A DNA stretch of 64,000 nucleotides from Persephonella sp. IF05-L8 (GTDB taxonomy: Bacteria > Aquificota > Aquificia > Aquificales > Hydrogenothermaceae), in the NCBI RefSeq assembly GCF_000703045.1, contig NZ_JNLJ01000001.1:1-64000 (forward strand), written 5' to 3'. The position numbers and the translations under genes were made by a program. Under the pieces are notes generated by a model that did not search any database, was not told the origin of the DNA, and saw nothing but the letters and a program-made list of their open reading frames with translations. Numbering within the stretch: the first letter of the stretch is position 1; each line of letters starts with the position of its first letter. This document shows positions 1-10,272 of the stretch, piece after piece.

Positions 1-414
<414 letters not shown>

Positions 415-473
415 ATAGGGAAAACCTATTACAAACGAAATAAAGGCTCCCAGCTCCCTTACTCTAATGCTAA

Positions 474-547
474 GGGCCTTTAGCTCAGACGGTTAGAGCG
501 TACCCCTGATAAGGGTGAGGTCGGTGGTTCGAGTCCACCAAGGCCCA
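474..547 (+). tRNA. tRNA-Ile (GAT anticodon)
   Basis: A 74-base cloverleaf lies in the 16S-23S spacer. The acceptor arms GGGCCTT and AAGGCCC pair, the anticodon loop is CTGATAA with anticodon GAT, and the T arm holds GGTTCGAGTCC. CCA is not encoded; the gene ends in discriminator A followed by TTA. Ile-GAT plus Ala-TGC is the standard spacer pair in bacterial rRNA operons. Confidence 0.97.
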
Positions 548-558
548 TTAAGCAAAAT

Positions 559-631
559 GGGGACGTAGCTCAGCTGGGAGAGCATCTGCTTTGCACGCAG
601 AAGGTCAGGGGTTCGAATCCCCTCGTCTCCA
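559..631 (+). tRNA. tRNA-Ala (TGC anticodon)
   Basis: A 73-base cloverleaf follows tRNA-Ile by 11 bases. The acceptor arms GGGGACG and CGTCTCC pair (with one G-T), the D arm has TAGCTCAGCTGGGAGAGC, the anticodon loop TTTGCAC carries TGC, and the T loop is GGTTCGAATCC. CCA is not encoded. It is co-transcribed with the rRNAs. Confidence 0.97.
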
Positions 632-634
632 TTA

Positions 635-696
635 GGCTACATGGCACTATCGCCAATAGGCGGAAGAGCCATTAGACGCGAAGCGGCTACATGGCA
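635..696 (+). repeat. 12-bp direct repeat in the 16S-23S spacer
   Basis: GGCTACATGGCA occurs at 635-646 and again at 685-696, 50 bases apart, between tRNA-Ala and the 23S processing stem. The second copy runs into the 5' arm of that stem. It could reflect a small spacer duplication; no function can be read from the sequence. Confidence 0.7.
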
Positions 697-741
697 ATAG
701 AATAAGGGTAGGAAAGTAAGGCGAGTTAAGAAGTAAGAGTA

Positions 742-749
<8 letters not shown>
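693..749 (+). other. 5' arm of 23S rRNA processing stem
   Basis: This arm pairs with 3705-3758 beyond the 23S gene. Bases 693-713 match the reverse complement of 3738-3758 with one mismatch, and 725-749 match that of 3705-3726 except for a TA bulge. A stem closing on both ends of 23S is the usual RNase III precursor structure; that use here is inferred. Confidence 0.85.
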
Positions 750-3704
<2,955 letters not shown>

Positions 3705-3714
<10 letters not shown>

Positions 3715-3758
3715 CTTACTTCTTAACAAGCCTGAAATCCTACCCTTATTCTATCGCC
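3705..3758 (+). other. 3' arm of 23S rRNA processing stem
   Basis: This is the partner of 693-749. It spans the 3' end of 23S and the short 23S-5S spacer, ending four bases before 5S. The near-perfect complementarity over about 45 paired bases makes accidental pairing very unlikely. Confidence 0.85.
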
Positions 3759-3761
3759 AGT

Positions 3762-3881
3762 TGCCCGGTGCCCATAGCGGGGAGGCAACACCCGGTCCCA
3801 TTCCGAACCCGGCAGTTAAGCTCCCCAGCGCCTATGATACTGGCCGCGAGAGCGGTCGGGAAAGTTGGTCGGTGCCGGGTC
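3762..3881 (+). rRNA. rrf: 5S ribosomal RNA
   Basis: About 119 bases with the terminal helix GCCCGGTGCC near 3763 pairing with GGTGCCGGGT at 3871-3880. The loop A/B/C segments TCCCATTCCGAACCCGGCAG and TTAAGCTCCCCAGCGCC are typical of bacterial 5S. Its 3' end touches the stop codon of the convergent gene at 3882, so no intrinsic terminator fits between them. Confidence 0.95.
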
Positions 3882-4568
3882 TTAATTATTTTCCAGTACT
3901 ATTTTAACAGTTCCAACTTTGATTTTTATTTCTGCTTTATATAATCGTGGTTTACGGGCATCTATCCATAACTTCCAGATACCTGTTGGTTGTAAAATTC
4001 CACCGATGTTTATTTTGGTAGGATTTATTTCAACGTAGATAACTTCTTTGTTATTAATCTGTAATTTTTTTCTCTTTTCATAAGGAACATAATAATCTTT
4101 TCCATTAAAGAAAATTCTTTTCTCAATTGGTTTGTTATTTAATATCTGCTTGTAATAATAAAGTGTTGCTGTCAGGGGGTCTGTAAAATTTTTGTTTTCT
4201 ATCTTCTTTTTAATCACCTTTTCATTAGCTCCTTTAATTATCACTTTCTTGAAATAAATCCAGTTTTTGTCAAAAAAATAATCATGTATTTCTATAAAGG
4301 ACTTTTCTTTTTTGAAAAAATAGAACTTTTCGGAATTAAATCTTATATCAGAGATTGCTTTTCCTTCATATTTAATATCCTTTAGTAGTTTCAGAAATCC
4401 AACTGTATAAGCACTAACTGCTGTCTTGATATTCTTGTCTGTAGTCTCATAAGATATACAACTTCTGGCTACATTAAAAAATAGATAAGATATTTGGTAA
4501 CAGTCCTTTTGAAGCTCTTTTGCGAAAACTACTCCAAGAGTAAGTAGAAAAATCAGTAAATATCTCAT
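3882..4568 (-). CDS. DUF3108-type exported protein
   Basis: 228 residues with an N-terminal signal peptide (hydrophobic 3-14, cleavage probably after VFAK or nearby), so envelope-located. The C-terminal half has the DUF3108 pattern: DPLTATLYYYK, a GKDYYVPYEKRKK strand, then GIWKLWIDARKPRLY and a closing KVGTVKIVLE strand. DUF3108 proteins are beta-rich periplasmic proteins of unknown function in Gram-negative bacteria. The gene is convergent with the rRNA operon and its TAA abuts 5S. No Shine-Dalgarno precedes the ATG; a TACAAT box ends about nine bases upstream, so a near-leaderless transcript is possible. Confidence 0.75.
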   Translation of the reverse strand: MRYLLIFLLTLGVVFAKELQKDCYQISYLFFNVARSCISYETTDKNIKTAVSAYTVGFLKLLKDIKYEGKAISDIRFNSEKFYFFKKEKSFIEIHDYFFDKNWIYFKKVIIKGANEKVIKKKIENKNFTDPLTATLYYYKQILNNKPIEKRIFFNGKDYYVPYEKRKKLQINNKEVIYVEINPTKINIGGILQPTGIWKLWIDARKPRLYKAEIKIKVGTVKIVLENN

Positions 4569-4617
4569 AGGGCTATTATTGTATAATTATTAAGAGATTT
4601 CAATAAGGAGGCTTTTA

Positions 4618-5940
4618 ATGGCTTTAAAAAAGGCTGATTTAATAATTACTGATATAGACTTTATTCTCACTATGGATGAGGATTTAACTGAATTTAGAAA
4701 TGCAGATATTGTCATAAAAAATGGAAAAATCATAGATATTGGACAGGATAAAAAGAATGAATATTTTGGTAAGACAATCATAGGAAAGGGGAAAATAGCA
4801 ATTCCCGGGCTTATTAACACACACACCCATGCAGCAATGACATTACTTAGAGGGTATGGTAGTGATAATCCTCTCAAGGTATGGCTGGAAGAATATATCT
4901 GGCCAGCAGAAGGGCAGTTTGTCAGTTATGAGTTTGTAAAAGATGGGACAGAGATTGCTGTCTATGAAATGCTCAGAACTGGAACAACAACATTTGTGGA
5001 TATGTATTTTTATGAAAATGCTGTGGCAGATGTTATAAAAGAAGTGGGGATTAGAGGTGTTTTATCAACTGGTATCCTTGATTTTCCAACTCCTGGGGCA
5101 AAAACCCCAGATGAAGGAATAGCAAAGACTATTGATTTTATTAAAGAATACAAAAATCATCCTTATGTTATTCCTGCTATTGGTCCCCATGCTCCTTATA
5201 CCTGTTCACCTGAAACTCTGAAAAAGGCCTATAAAGTGGCTGAAGATTATGATGTTGTATACCACATACATATTGCAGAAACAGAATTTGAGGTTAATAC
5301 AATAAAAGAAAAGTATGGGAAAACGCCGGTTCACCACTTAAATGATATTGGGGTGTTATCCGAAAGAACTCTGGCAGCTCACATGGTTTATCCAACAGAG
5401 GATGAAATAGATATTCTTGCAGATAAAGGGGTAAAGATTGCCCATTGTCCGGAAAGTAATCTAAAACTTGCCTCAGGTGTGGCTCCTGTTCCTGCAATGA
5501 TTGAAAAAGGTGTTAATGTAGCTATAGGCACAGATGGAACTGCATCAAATGACGACCTTGATGTTATAGGTGAAATTTCTACAGCTGCTAAACTTCACAA
5601 AGGAGTTAATAAAAATCCTACCGTTGTAAATGCAAAAGAGGCTCTCCTTATGGCAACCAGATGGGGTGCAAAGGCAATATTGATGGAAAACCAACTTGGT
5701 TCTATTGAGGTTGGAAAGCTGGCTGATATTGTTTTGATTGACATTAATGACCCTCATATAAATCCTGTTTATGACCCTTATACCCAGATTGTATATTCCT
5801 CGAATGGACTGGATGTTGATACGGTTATTGTAAATGGAGAAGTTAAAGTTTTAAATAAAGAAGTTCTGCCTTTTGATAAAGAATATCTGCTTCACAAAGC
5901 AAAATATTGGAAAGAAAAAATTGAAGCCATCAAGAAATAA
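4618..5940 (+). CDS. mtaD: 5-methylthioadenosine/S-adenosylhomocysteine deaminase
   Basis: 440 residues of the amidohydrolase superfamily. It deaminates 5'-methylthioadenosine and S-adenosylhomocysteine to the inosine derivatives, part of SAM by-product salvage in the cytosol. Metal-site motifs are visible: HTH at residues 69-71, HIHIAE at 216-221, AHCPESN near 276-281 and GTDGTASND at 304-312 with the metal Asp at 306. The ATG follows AAGGAGG at a normal distance. It is a single-gene unit on the plus strand, closed by a strong terminator at 5945-5966. Other amidohydrolases (guanine or chlorohydrolase types) are less likely given the VWLEEYIWPAE segment. Confidence 0.93.
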   Translation: MALKKADLIITDIDFILTMDEDLTEFRNADIVIKNGKIIDIGQDKKNEYFGKTIIGKGKIAIPGLINTHTHAAMTLLRGYGSDNPLKVWLEEYIWPAEGQFVSYEFVKDGTEIAVYEMLRTGTTTFVDMYFYENAVADVIKEVGIRGVLSTGILDFPTPGAKTPDEGIAKTIDFIKEYKNHPYVIPAIGPHAPYTCSPETLKKAYKVAEDYDVVYHIHIAETEFEVNTIKEKYGKTPVHHLNDIGVLSERTLAAHMVYPTEDEIDILADKGVKIAHCPESNLKLASGVAPVPAMIEKGVNVAIGTDGTASNDDLDVIGEISTAAKLHKGVNKNPTVVNAKEALLMATRWGAKAILMENQLGSIEVGKLADIVLIDINDPHINPVYDPYTQIVYSSNGLDVDTVIVNGEVKVLNKEVLPFDKEYLLHKAKYWKEKIEAIKK

Positions 5941-5944
5941 TGAG

Positions 5945-5966
5945 AACCCGCTTTTGCGGGTTTTTT
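5945..5966 (+). terminator. Rho-independent terminator after mtaD
   Basis: AACCCGC, loop TTTT, GCGGGTT then TTTT begins four bases after the mtaD stop. It forms a 7-bp GC-rich stem with a T run, oriented for the plus strand. The stop codon of the convergent GTPase gene lies within its T run. Confidence 0.9.
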
Positions 5967-6519
5967 AGAGATATTTTGCTATTTCTTCAAGCAAAATTAA
6001 GAGTGCATTTTTTACACTTTCTTTGTCTTTGGCTACCAATGGGACTACTTTAACATCCTCATCTAAATCCAGAGCAATCCTTATATCTTTAGGGTCCCAT
6101 GCTCCCTTTAAGTCTTGCTTATTACATCCTACAATAAAAGGTGCTGGATATCTTGATTCAAAGTAATTTATTATCCTACGAGCTTCATGGAAAGTCTGGG
6201 GGTCTGTAGAATCAACCAGTACTACCAGTCCTACCATTCCTTTTCCAAGAATATCCCACATAAAATCAAACCTTGACTGTCCTGGTGTTCCAAACAGATA
6301 AAGAACATGTTCATCGTCTATTGTAATTCTACCGAAGTCCATTGCAACAGTAGTATGGTCTTTGACTTCTTTTTCACCTTTTTTTGTGGTTCTTGCTTCT
6401 GTCTGAACAGTTTCTATTTCACTTACTGTGTTAATAAATTGTGTTTTTCCTGCTGCGTAGGGACCTGCTATAACAATTTTGATTTGTTTTTGTTTCGTAT
6501 TCTTTTTTTCTCCTGTCAT
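5965..6519 (-). CDS. Conservon-type (CvnD-like) small GTPase
   Basis: 184 residues, one Ras-like GTPase domain, predicted cytosolic. Visible motifs: P-loop GPYAAGKT (19-26), switch segment DHTTVAMDFGRI (54-65, Thr57 or Thr58), G3 FGTPGQ (76-81), and G4 NKQD (133-136). The sequence after G3 (SRFDFMWDILGKGMVGLVVLVD) follows the pattern of CvnD GTPases of Streptomyces conservons and relatives of MglA. Such GTPases switch state with help of Roadblock proteins. Its ATG overlaps the TAA of the DUF4388 gene (TAATG), so the two are translationally coupled. It is the last gene of the leftward module. The target is not evident from sequence. Confidence 0.85.
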   Translation of the reverse strand: MTGEKKNTKQKQIKIVIAGPYAAGKTQFINTVSEIETVQTEARTTKKGEKEVKDHTTVAMDFGRITIDDEHVLYLFGTPGQSRFDFMWDILGKGMVGLVVLVDSTDPQTFHEARRIINYFESRYPAPFIVGCNKQDLKGAWDPKDIRIALDLDEDVKVVPLVAKDKESVKNALLILLEEIAKYL

Positions 6520-7214
6520 TATAATCCCTTAATCCTTGCTATTATTTTTGATAAAAGCTTTTTGGTAAGTTCAAATCCAATTTTTCTCGTTTTAGGTTTC
6601 TTTCTTCTTATCAGTCCTGTGGCAAGGAAGCCATAAAGTATTCGTTGCAGGGTTAATTTGTTTATACTGGTTTCATTTAAAATATCTTCAACTGTCCTTT
6701 CTCCATCTATAAAGGAAAGGATTTTCTTTTCTGTTTCACTGAGATGGGATTTTTTCGCTATCTCTTCCCAGTTTTCTGTTTTTTCAAACTTGAGTTTCAT
6801 ATCCGAAATTTTACGGTCAACTTCATCCTGGGATAATTGCCTGCTTAAATACATTATTATTTTTTCCAGGGGGATAACTGGCTTTATGTCAGGTGGATAT
6901 TTTATAAAGCCGGGGGTAAATGAGAAATTTCCTTTTTTTACTCCAAGAAGTATAGGAAGACGTGATACCAGATATTGATACATCTCTTCTTTTGTAATTC
7001 CTTCTTTCTGTAATACCTGATTAAAATCCAGGTCAAGATATATATAGAATACCTTCTTTACCTCCCGTATATATACCATATCTCCTTCTTTAAAATAAAC
7101 AGCAAACTTCTTAGCCGGAGACTCTACTACCAGAATTCCATCCTTCTTATCACGTTTTAGTATCTGGAAAATATCAATAAAGTTAAAAGTCTCTAAGTTG
7201 CCAGTTATCGCCAT
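6519..7214 (-). CDS. DUF4388 (PATAN) protein with C-terminal winged-helix-like domain
   Basis: 231 residues, no membrane segment. Residues 1-110 fit DUF4388/PATAN: ITGNLETFNFIDIFQIL, then GILVVES, FAVYFKEGDMVYIRE. Residues about 150-212 (LSETEKKILSFIDGERTVED, then NKLTLQRILYGFLATGLIRR) look like a winged-helix fold, common at the C-terminus of such proteins. DUF4388 proteins occur beside Roadblock and GTPase genes in polarity and motility systems. It is placed like CvnC (DUF742, also winged-helix-like) in conservons, between Roadblock and GTPase. The basic C-terminus (RRKKPKTRK) might contact membrane or nucleic acid; this is speculative. Confidence 0.75.
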   Translation of the reverse strand: MAITGNLETFNFIDIFQILKRDKKDGILVVESPAKKFAVYFKEGDMVYIREVKKVFYIYLDLDFNQVLQKEGITKEEMYQYLVSRLPILLGVKKGNFSFTPGFIKYPPDIKPVIPLEKIIMYLSRQLSQDEVDRKISDMKLKFEKTENWEEIAKKSHLSETEKKILSFIDGERTVEDILNETSINKLTLQRILYGFLATGLIRRKKPKTRKIGFELTKKLLSKIIARIKGL

Positions 7215-7224
7215 ATTCTAACCT

Positions 7225-7581
7225 TTAAATCAAATTCTCCTCTATTTGTTTAGCTGCTCTTTTAATCTCCATAAGTAATAATCCTAACTTTGCATCTGCA
7301 GGGGCTAATATACCTAAAACTGCTAAATCCCCAATTCCTGTAAATATCATATATCCTTTAGTCCCTTTCACATATAATTGCTCTAAGTTTCCTTTGTTTA
7401 GTTCGCTTGTAACCCTTTCCCCAAGTGAAAGTATCGCTGCACCCATAGCAGCAACTCTATCTTCATCTACTCCCTCAGGCAATATGGAAGCTATTGCTAA
7501 GCCATCGGGACTGACAAGTACTGCTCCTTCTGCACCTGAATTTCTTACTACACTTTGAAGAATTTCATCAAACCTTGCCAT
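7225..7581 (-). CDS. Roadblock/LC7 domain protein (MglB/CvnB-like)
   Basis: 118 residues from the ATG at 7581, which sits five bases after AAGGAGGT; a longer GTG reading from 7602 would bury that site. The whole protein is one Roadblock/LC7 domain: FDEILQSVVRNSGAEGAVLV, SPDGLAIAS, AAMGAAILSLGERV, then GDLAVLGILAPADAKLGLLL. Bacterial Roadblock proteins such as MglB and CvnB dimerise and act as GTPase-activating or scaffolding partners of small GTPases, which fits the GTPase encoded two genes downstream. The final helix (MEIKRAAKQIEENL) is typical. Confidence 0.9.
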   Translation of the reverse strand: MARFDEILQSVVRNSGAEGAVLVSPDGLAIASILPEGVDEDRVAAMGAAILSLGERVTSELNKGNLEQLYVKGTKGYMIFTGIGDLAVLGILAPADAKLGLLLMEIKRAAKQIEENLI

Positions 7582-7650
7582 CTCAACCTCCTTAGTGTAC
7601 ACAAACTTTAGTAGTATATTCTAATTTATACAGCTATAACAGAATTTATA

Positions 7651-8790
7651 TCATAAAAACTTAGATGTTTTCTTAATAAAGTTTTCCTTTCTCTTAGTAT
7701 CTATAATATCAGTTAATAACTTTTTTATTAAGTTGTCCAGTTGTTTTTGTGTTATCTTTTCGGGGTCTATATTTAACTCTTTTAGTCTTTTTTTGAATAA
7801 GAAATTACCAATAGGTCCTATCTCCATTACCAGTGCTTCTCTTACTTTTTCTAAAACAGAGGGGTCAAAGTATTCATATTCTTCTACTGGAGGTAATATC
7901 GGCTCTATTTCTTTTTCTTCCTCTTCTTTTTCTTCTTCTTTGTCGGCTACTTCTTCTGTTTCTTCTACTTTTTCTTTGTTTTCTTCCTTTTGTTCTTCTT
8001 GGTGTTGTAGTTCATCTACACCTAATATCTCTTCTAAGGAAGGTATGTCTTCTTCTATTGTTTCTTCTTTTTTGGTTGTATTTTTTTCTTCTTCTTTCTC
8101 CTCCGAAGGGGTAGACAGGACATTTTCTAATTCAGGAATATCCTCTGTTTGTTTTTCTTCTTGAGCTTTTTCTATTTCCTCTATATCTTCTATAAATTTA
8201 TCCCGAACATCGGCTACTGTAATTTCTGTTTTCTCGTCTTCAAGTTCTGGTATTTCCTTTTCCAACGGAACTATTTCTATAGTTTCTTCCGTATGTTCAA
8301 GATTGTTTCTTTCTAATACAGGAGATGTTTCTAAAATGGAAGGTGTTTCTGACGAGGCTATAGGTTTAGATGGTTCTGTTATTTTTTGGGGTTCTGAACC
8401 TTCTGGAAGTTTTTCTTCTTTATCACTTCCCATATAAAGTTCACGGATTTTTTTTGCTGCTGCAATATGAACAAGCTTTAGAAGGGCGAATTTTATATCT
8501 CCTTCTATTATAGAGGCTATAGAGATTTCAGGGGTAACAAATATAACAAAGATAGATATATCTTTTCCCTCGGCATAAATATATTCTTCTCCAAAATCTT
8601 CAATAATTTCATTGGTTTGGTGTCCTCTCTCTATTATGAGTTTGATTAATTCAGAGAGATATTTTTCTTTTTCAGGATAGACTGTCCTGACTATTTCCTC
8701 TTCATTTTCCCTAAAAATACCACTGAAAGAAGCTCCCGTTTCTGTATATAGCTTATCAAGTATCTGTTTTAACTTGCTATCAAGTTCCAT
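7651..8790 (-). CDS. Acidic signalling protein: Roadblock-like N-terminus, Glu-rich linker, helical C-terminus
   Basis: 379 residues in three parts. Residues 1-120 look Roadblock-like (LDKLYTETGASFSGIF, then IFVIFVTPEISIASII and a helix LLKLVHIAAAKKI). Residues about 125-305 are a very acidic, Glu-rich, low-complexity linker with repeated short LEEILG/IPELEN-like motifs, probably disordered or coiled. Residues 310-379 form a compact helical domain with EIGPIGNFLFKKRLKEL and LLTDIIDTKRKENF; similar IGPI-type ends occur in other bacterial signalling proteins. The start has a GGGGGAG ribosome site. It probably tethers the downstream Roadblock-GTPase pair to the upstream membrane protein; this is inference from gene order. 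Confidence 0.6.
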   Translation of the reverse strand: MELDSKLKQILDKLYTETGASFSGIFRENEEEIVRTVYPEKEKYLSELIKLIIERGHQTNEIIEDFGEEYIYAEGKDISIFVIFVTPEISIASIIEGDIKFALLKLVHIAAAKKIRELYMGSDKEEKLPEGSEPQKITEPSKPIASSETPSILETSPVLERNNLEHTEETIEIVPLEKEIPELEDEKTEITVADVRDKFIEDIEEIEKAQEEKQTEDIPELENVLSTPSEEKEEEKNTTKKEETIEEDIPSLEEILGVDELQHQEEQKEENKEKVEETEEVADKEEEKEEEEKEIEPILPPVEEYEYFDPSVLEKVREALVMEIGPIGNFLFKKRLKELNIDPEKITQKQLDNLIKKLLTDIIDTKRKENFIKKTSKFL

Positions 8791-8804
8791 GTCTCCCCCA
8801 CAGC

Positions 8805-9194
8805 TCAGAAATCATCCTCTTCAAGTTTTTCTATTATAGTTTTCATACTTATTCTCATTCTTTCAAACGATTTAGCTAATTCTGCTAATTCATTATCTCC
8901 TTCTATATTTATTTCATAATCCAGATTTCCCATACTAACTTCTTTCAATGCATTGGTAACTTCTTGAACTTTAGATATTATATACTTTTCTATCATTGCT
9001 CTGATAAGATATACAGGAATAAGAAAGGCAATCTGTATTATAATTATAGAATAAATAGCTTTAATTAGAGCATCTTCTACTTTTGCTGAGTTTAGAAGGA
9101 AATAGACCAGAACTCCTACAAAAAGGGAACCAATAATAGAACCACCAAATACTATCCAGGATATTTCATCTAAAATAGACTTTTTATTTACCAT
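8805..9194 (-). CDS. Two-helix membrane protein ending in a HAMP domain
   Basis: 129 residues from ATG 9194, preceded by GGAGGAG. Two membrane helices (about 12-34 and 41-66) flank a very short external loop, followed by a HAMP domain at about 69-120 (ISKVQEVTNALKEVSMGNLD, then GDNELAELAKSFERMRISMK) and a short acidic tail. There is no kinase, cyclase or chemoreceptor output domain. HAMP normally transmits signals to a fused output, so this one probably works through the protein encoded next, 14 bases downstream. Its place matches the membrane sensor CvnA in conservons, but stripped of the ATPase part. Confidence 0.8.
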   Translation of the reverse strand: MVNKKSILDEISWIVFGGSIIGSLFVGVLVYFLLNSAKVEDALIKAIYSIIIIQIAFLIPVYLIRAMIEKYIISKVQEVTNALKEVSMGNLDYEINIEGDNELAELAKSFERMRISMKTIIEKLEEDDF

Positions 9195-9224
9195 ACTCTC
9201 CTCCAAAAAAAATTAAAGAAATAT

Positions 9225-9725
9225 TTAACTGTTTCTTTCTTTTCGACTTCTTAAGAAATAATATTGAAACAAATAAACTTCAATGGCAAGATTAAATAAA
9301 TTTACCAGGCTTGAGATGGTATGTAGGGTCTTGAATTTTGAGTGAATTTTTTCTGCATCTGCTTTTTTTTCTTCCTGGAGAAGTTGATAGTACTGGTGGT
9401 TTAGGGTTCTTGCCATAGGAAGTACTGTTTTATGAAGAGCCATATGGGATAAAATCAGTATGGAAAGAGCGATTATAAAACCTAAATATCTTCTTATTAT
9501 TCCTTTATCTTTTATGGATTTTATGCCTATAAATGTATAAATAACTACTCCTACTACCCAGCCAGATGCAAAATAATAAGGAAATATTAAATTCATTATA
9601 TCGCCAGCTGTTTTCTTATCAAAATGGGAAAAGATTACAGGGGCTACCACAAAGGTAGTCCAGATATTCGCCCCTATTAAGATACCTATAAGTAGTAAAA
9701 TTAATACATCTATATACTTACTCAA
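9225..9725 (-). CDS. DUF4149 family membrane protein
   Basis: 166 residues with four predicted membrane helices (about 4-26, 48-68, 79-98, 138-158). The first helix has GANIWTTFVVAPVIF and the middle has LSHMALHKTVLPMARTLNH, which fit the DUF4149/TMEM205-like family, whose function is unknown. The start is TTG overlapping the ndk stop by eight bases, with AGGT upstream, indicating coupling to ndk. It lies between ndk and the HAMP gene, 30 bases from the latter, so the signalling module may be transcribed from the ndk side. Confidence 0.75.
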   Translation of the reverse strand: MSKYIDVLILLLIGILIGANIWTTFVVAPVIFSHFDKKTAGDIMNLIFPYYFASGWVVGVVIYTFIGIKSIKDKGIIRRYLGFIIALSILILSHMALHKTVLPMARTLNHQYYQLLQEEKKADAEKIHSKFKTLHTISSLVNLFNLAIEVYLFQYYFLRSRKERNS

Positions 9726-10140
9726 CTATTTCTAACCTGCTGAAGAAAAAGGGTATTTCATAGTCTGCTGATTTCTTAGAGTCTGAACCATGAACAGCAT
9801 TTTCACCGATGTTTGTTCCATATAACTTTCTTAAAGTTCCTTCTGCAGCTTCTTCAGGATTAGTTGCTCCCATAATTTCTCTTATTCTTTCTATTGCATT
9901 TTCTCCTTCCCATACCATAGCAACAATAGGACCTGAAGACATAAATTCGCATAATTCTTCATAAAAAGGTCTTTCTTTATGAACTATATAAAATTGTGCA
10001 GCCTGTTCTTTTGTTAATTTTAGTTTTTTAAGGGCAACAAGCTTAAATCCTTTTTCCTGAACATGAGCAATAATTTTTCCTTCAACTCCTTTTCTTACTG
10101 CATCAGGTTTGATTAACATTAATGTTCTTTCTACTGCCAT
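9718..10140 (-). CDS. ndk: Nucleoside diphosphate kinase
   Basis: 140 residues, full length. It transfers the gamma phosphate of ATP to NDPs through a phosphohistidine. The catalytic His is H117 in NAVHGSDS, and the N-terminus TLMLIKPDAVRKG and the RPFYEELCEFM segment are classic. The ATG directly follows the TAA of the 43-residue peptide gene, whose 3' end supplies its GGAGG ribosome site. Ndk sits upstream of a GTPase module, a suggestive but unproven link since it makes GTP. Confidence 0.97.
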   Translation of the reverse strand: MAVERTLMLIKPDAVRKGVEGKIIAHVQEKGFKLVALKKLKLTKEQAAQFYIVHKERPFYEELCEFMSSGPIVAMVWEGENAIERIREIMGATNPEEAAEGTLRKLYGTNIGENAVHGSDSKKSADYEIPFFFSRLEIVE

Positions 10141-10272
10141 TTAATCCTCCGTTTTGTTTTTTCTATTATTATACAGTATCTTATAGAAGGAAAAGATATT
10201 AAGACCAATAACTATTCCCCATGAAATTGCCATAAATAAAGCACCATAAGTATTAAGTAGATGCTCTTTCAT
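10141..10272 (-). CDS. 43-residue single-helix membrane peptide, probable small subunit of the LeuT-type symporter
   Basis: An open frame of 43 codons plus TAA, ATG at 10272. It begins 20 bases inside the 3' end of the symporter gene and ends exactly one codon before ndk. The peptide has one membrane helix, LFMAISWGIVIGLNIFSFY at about 13-31, then a basic tail (YNNRKNKTED). Size, gene order and the Trp-Gly in the helix recall the MetS-type small subunits encoded next to bacterial NSS transporters; I see no longer homology. The gapless packing between two real genes, with the ndk ribosome site inside it, supports a real gene. Confidence 0.72.
   Translation of the reverse strand: MKEHLLNTYGALFMAISWGIVIGLNIFSFYKILYNNRKNKTED

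Noticed and set aside
635-696. Spacer direct repeats as a CRISPR or mobile-element trace
   Set aside because: Only two 12-base copies within the rRNA spacer, with no array or target-site pattern.
4582-4587. TATAAT before mtaD as a full promoter
   Set aside because: No acceptable -35 lies 16-18 bases upstream and the spacer is AT-rich, so chance is likely.
7733-8164. Ser-rich open frame opposite the acidic adaptor gene
   Set aside because: It is the antisense shadow of Glu/Lys codons, with no ribosome site or family match.
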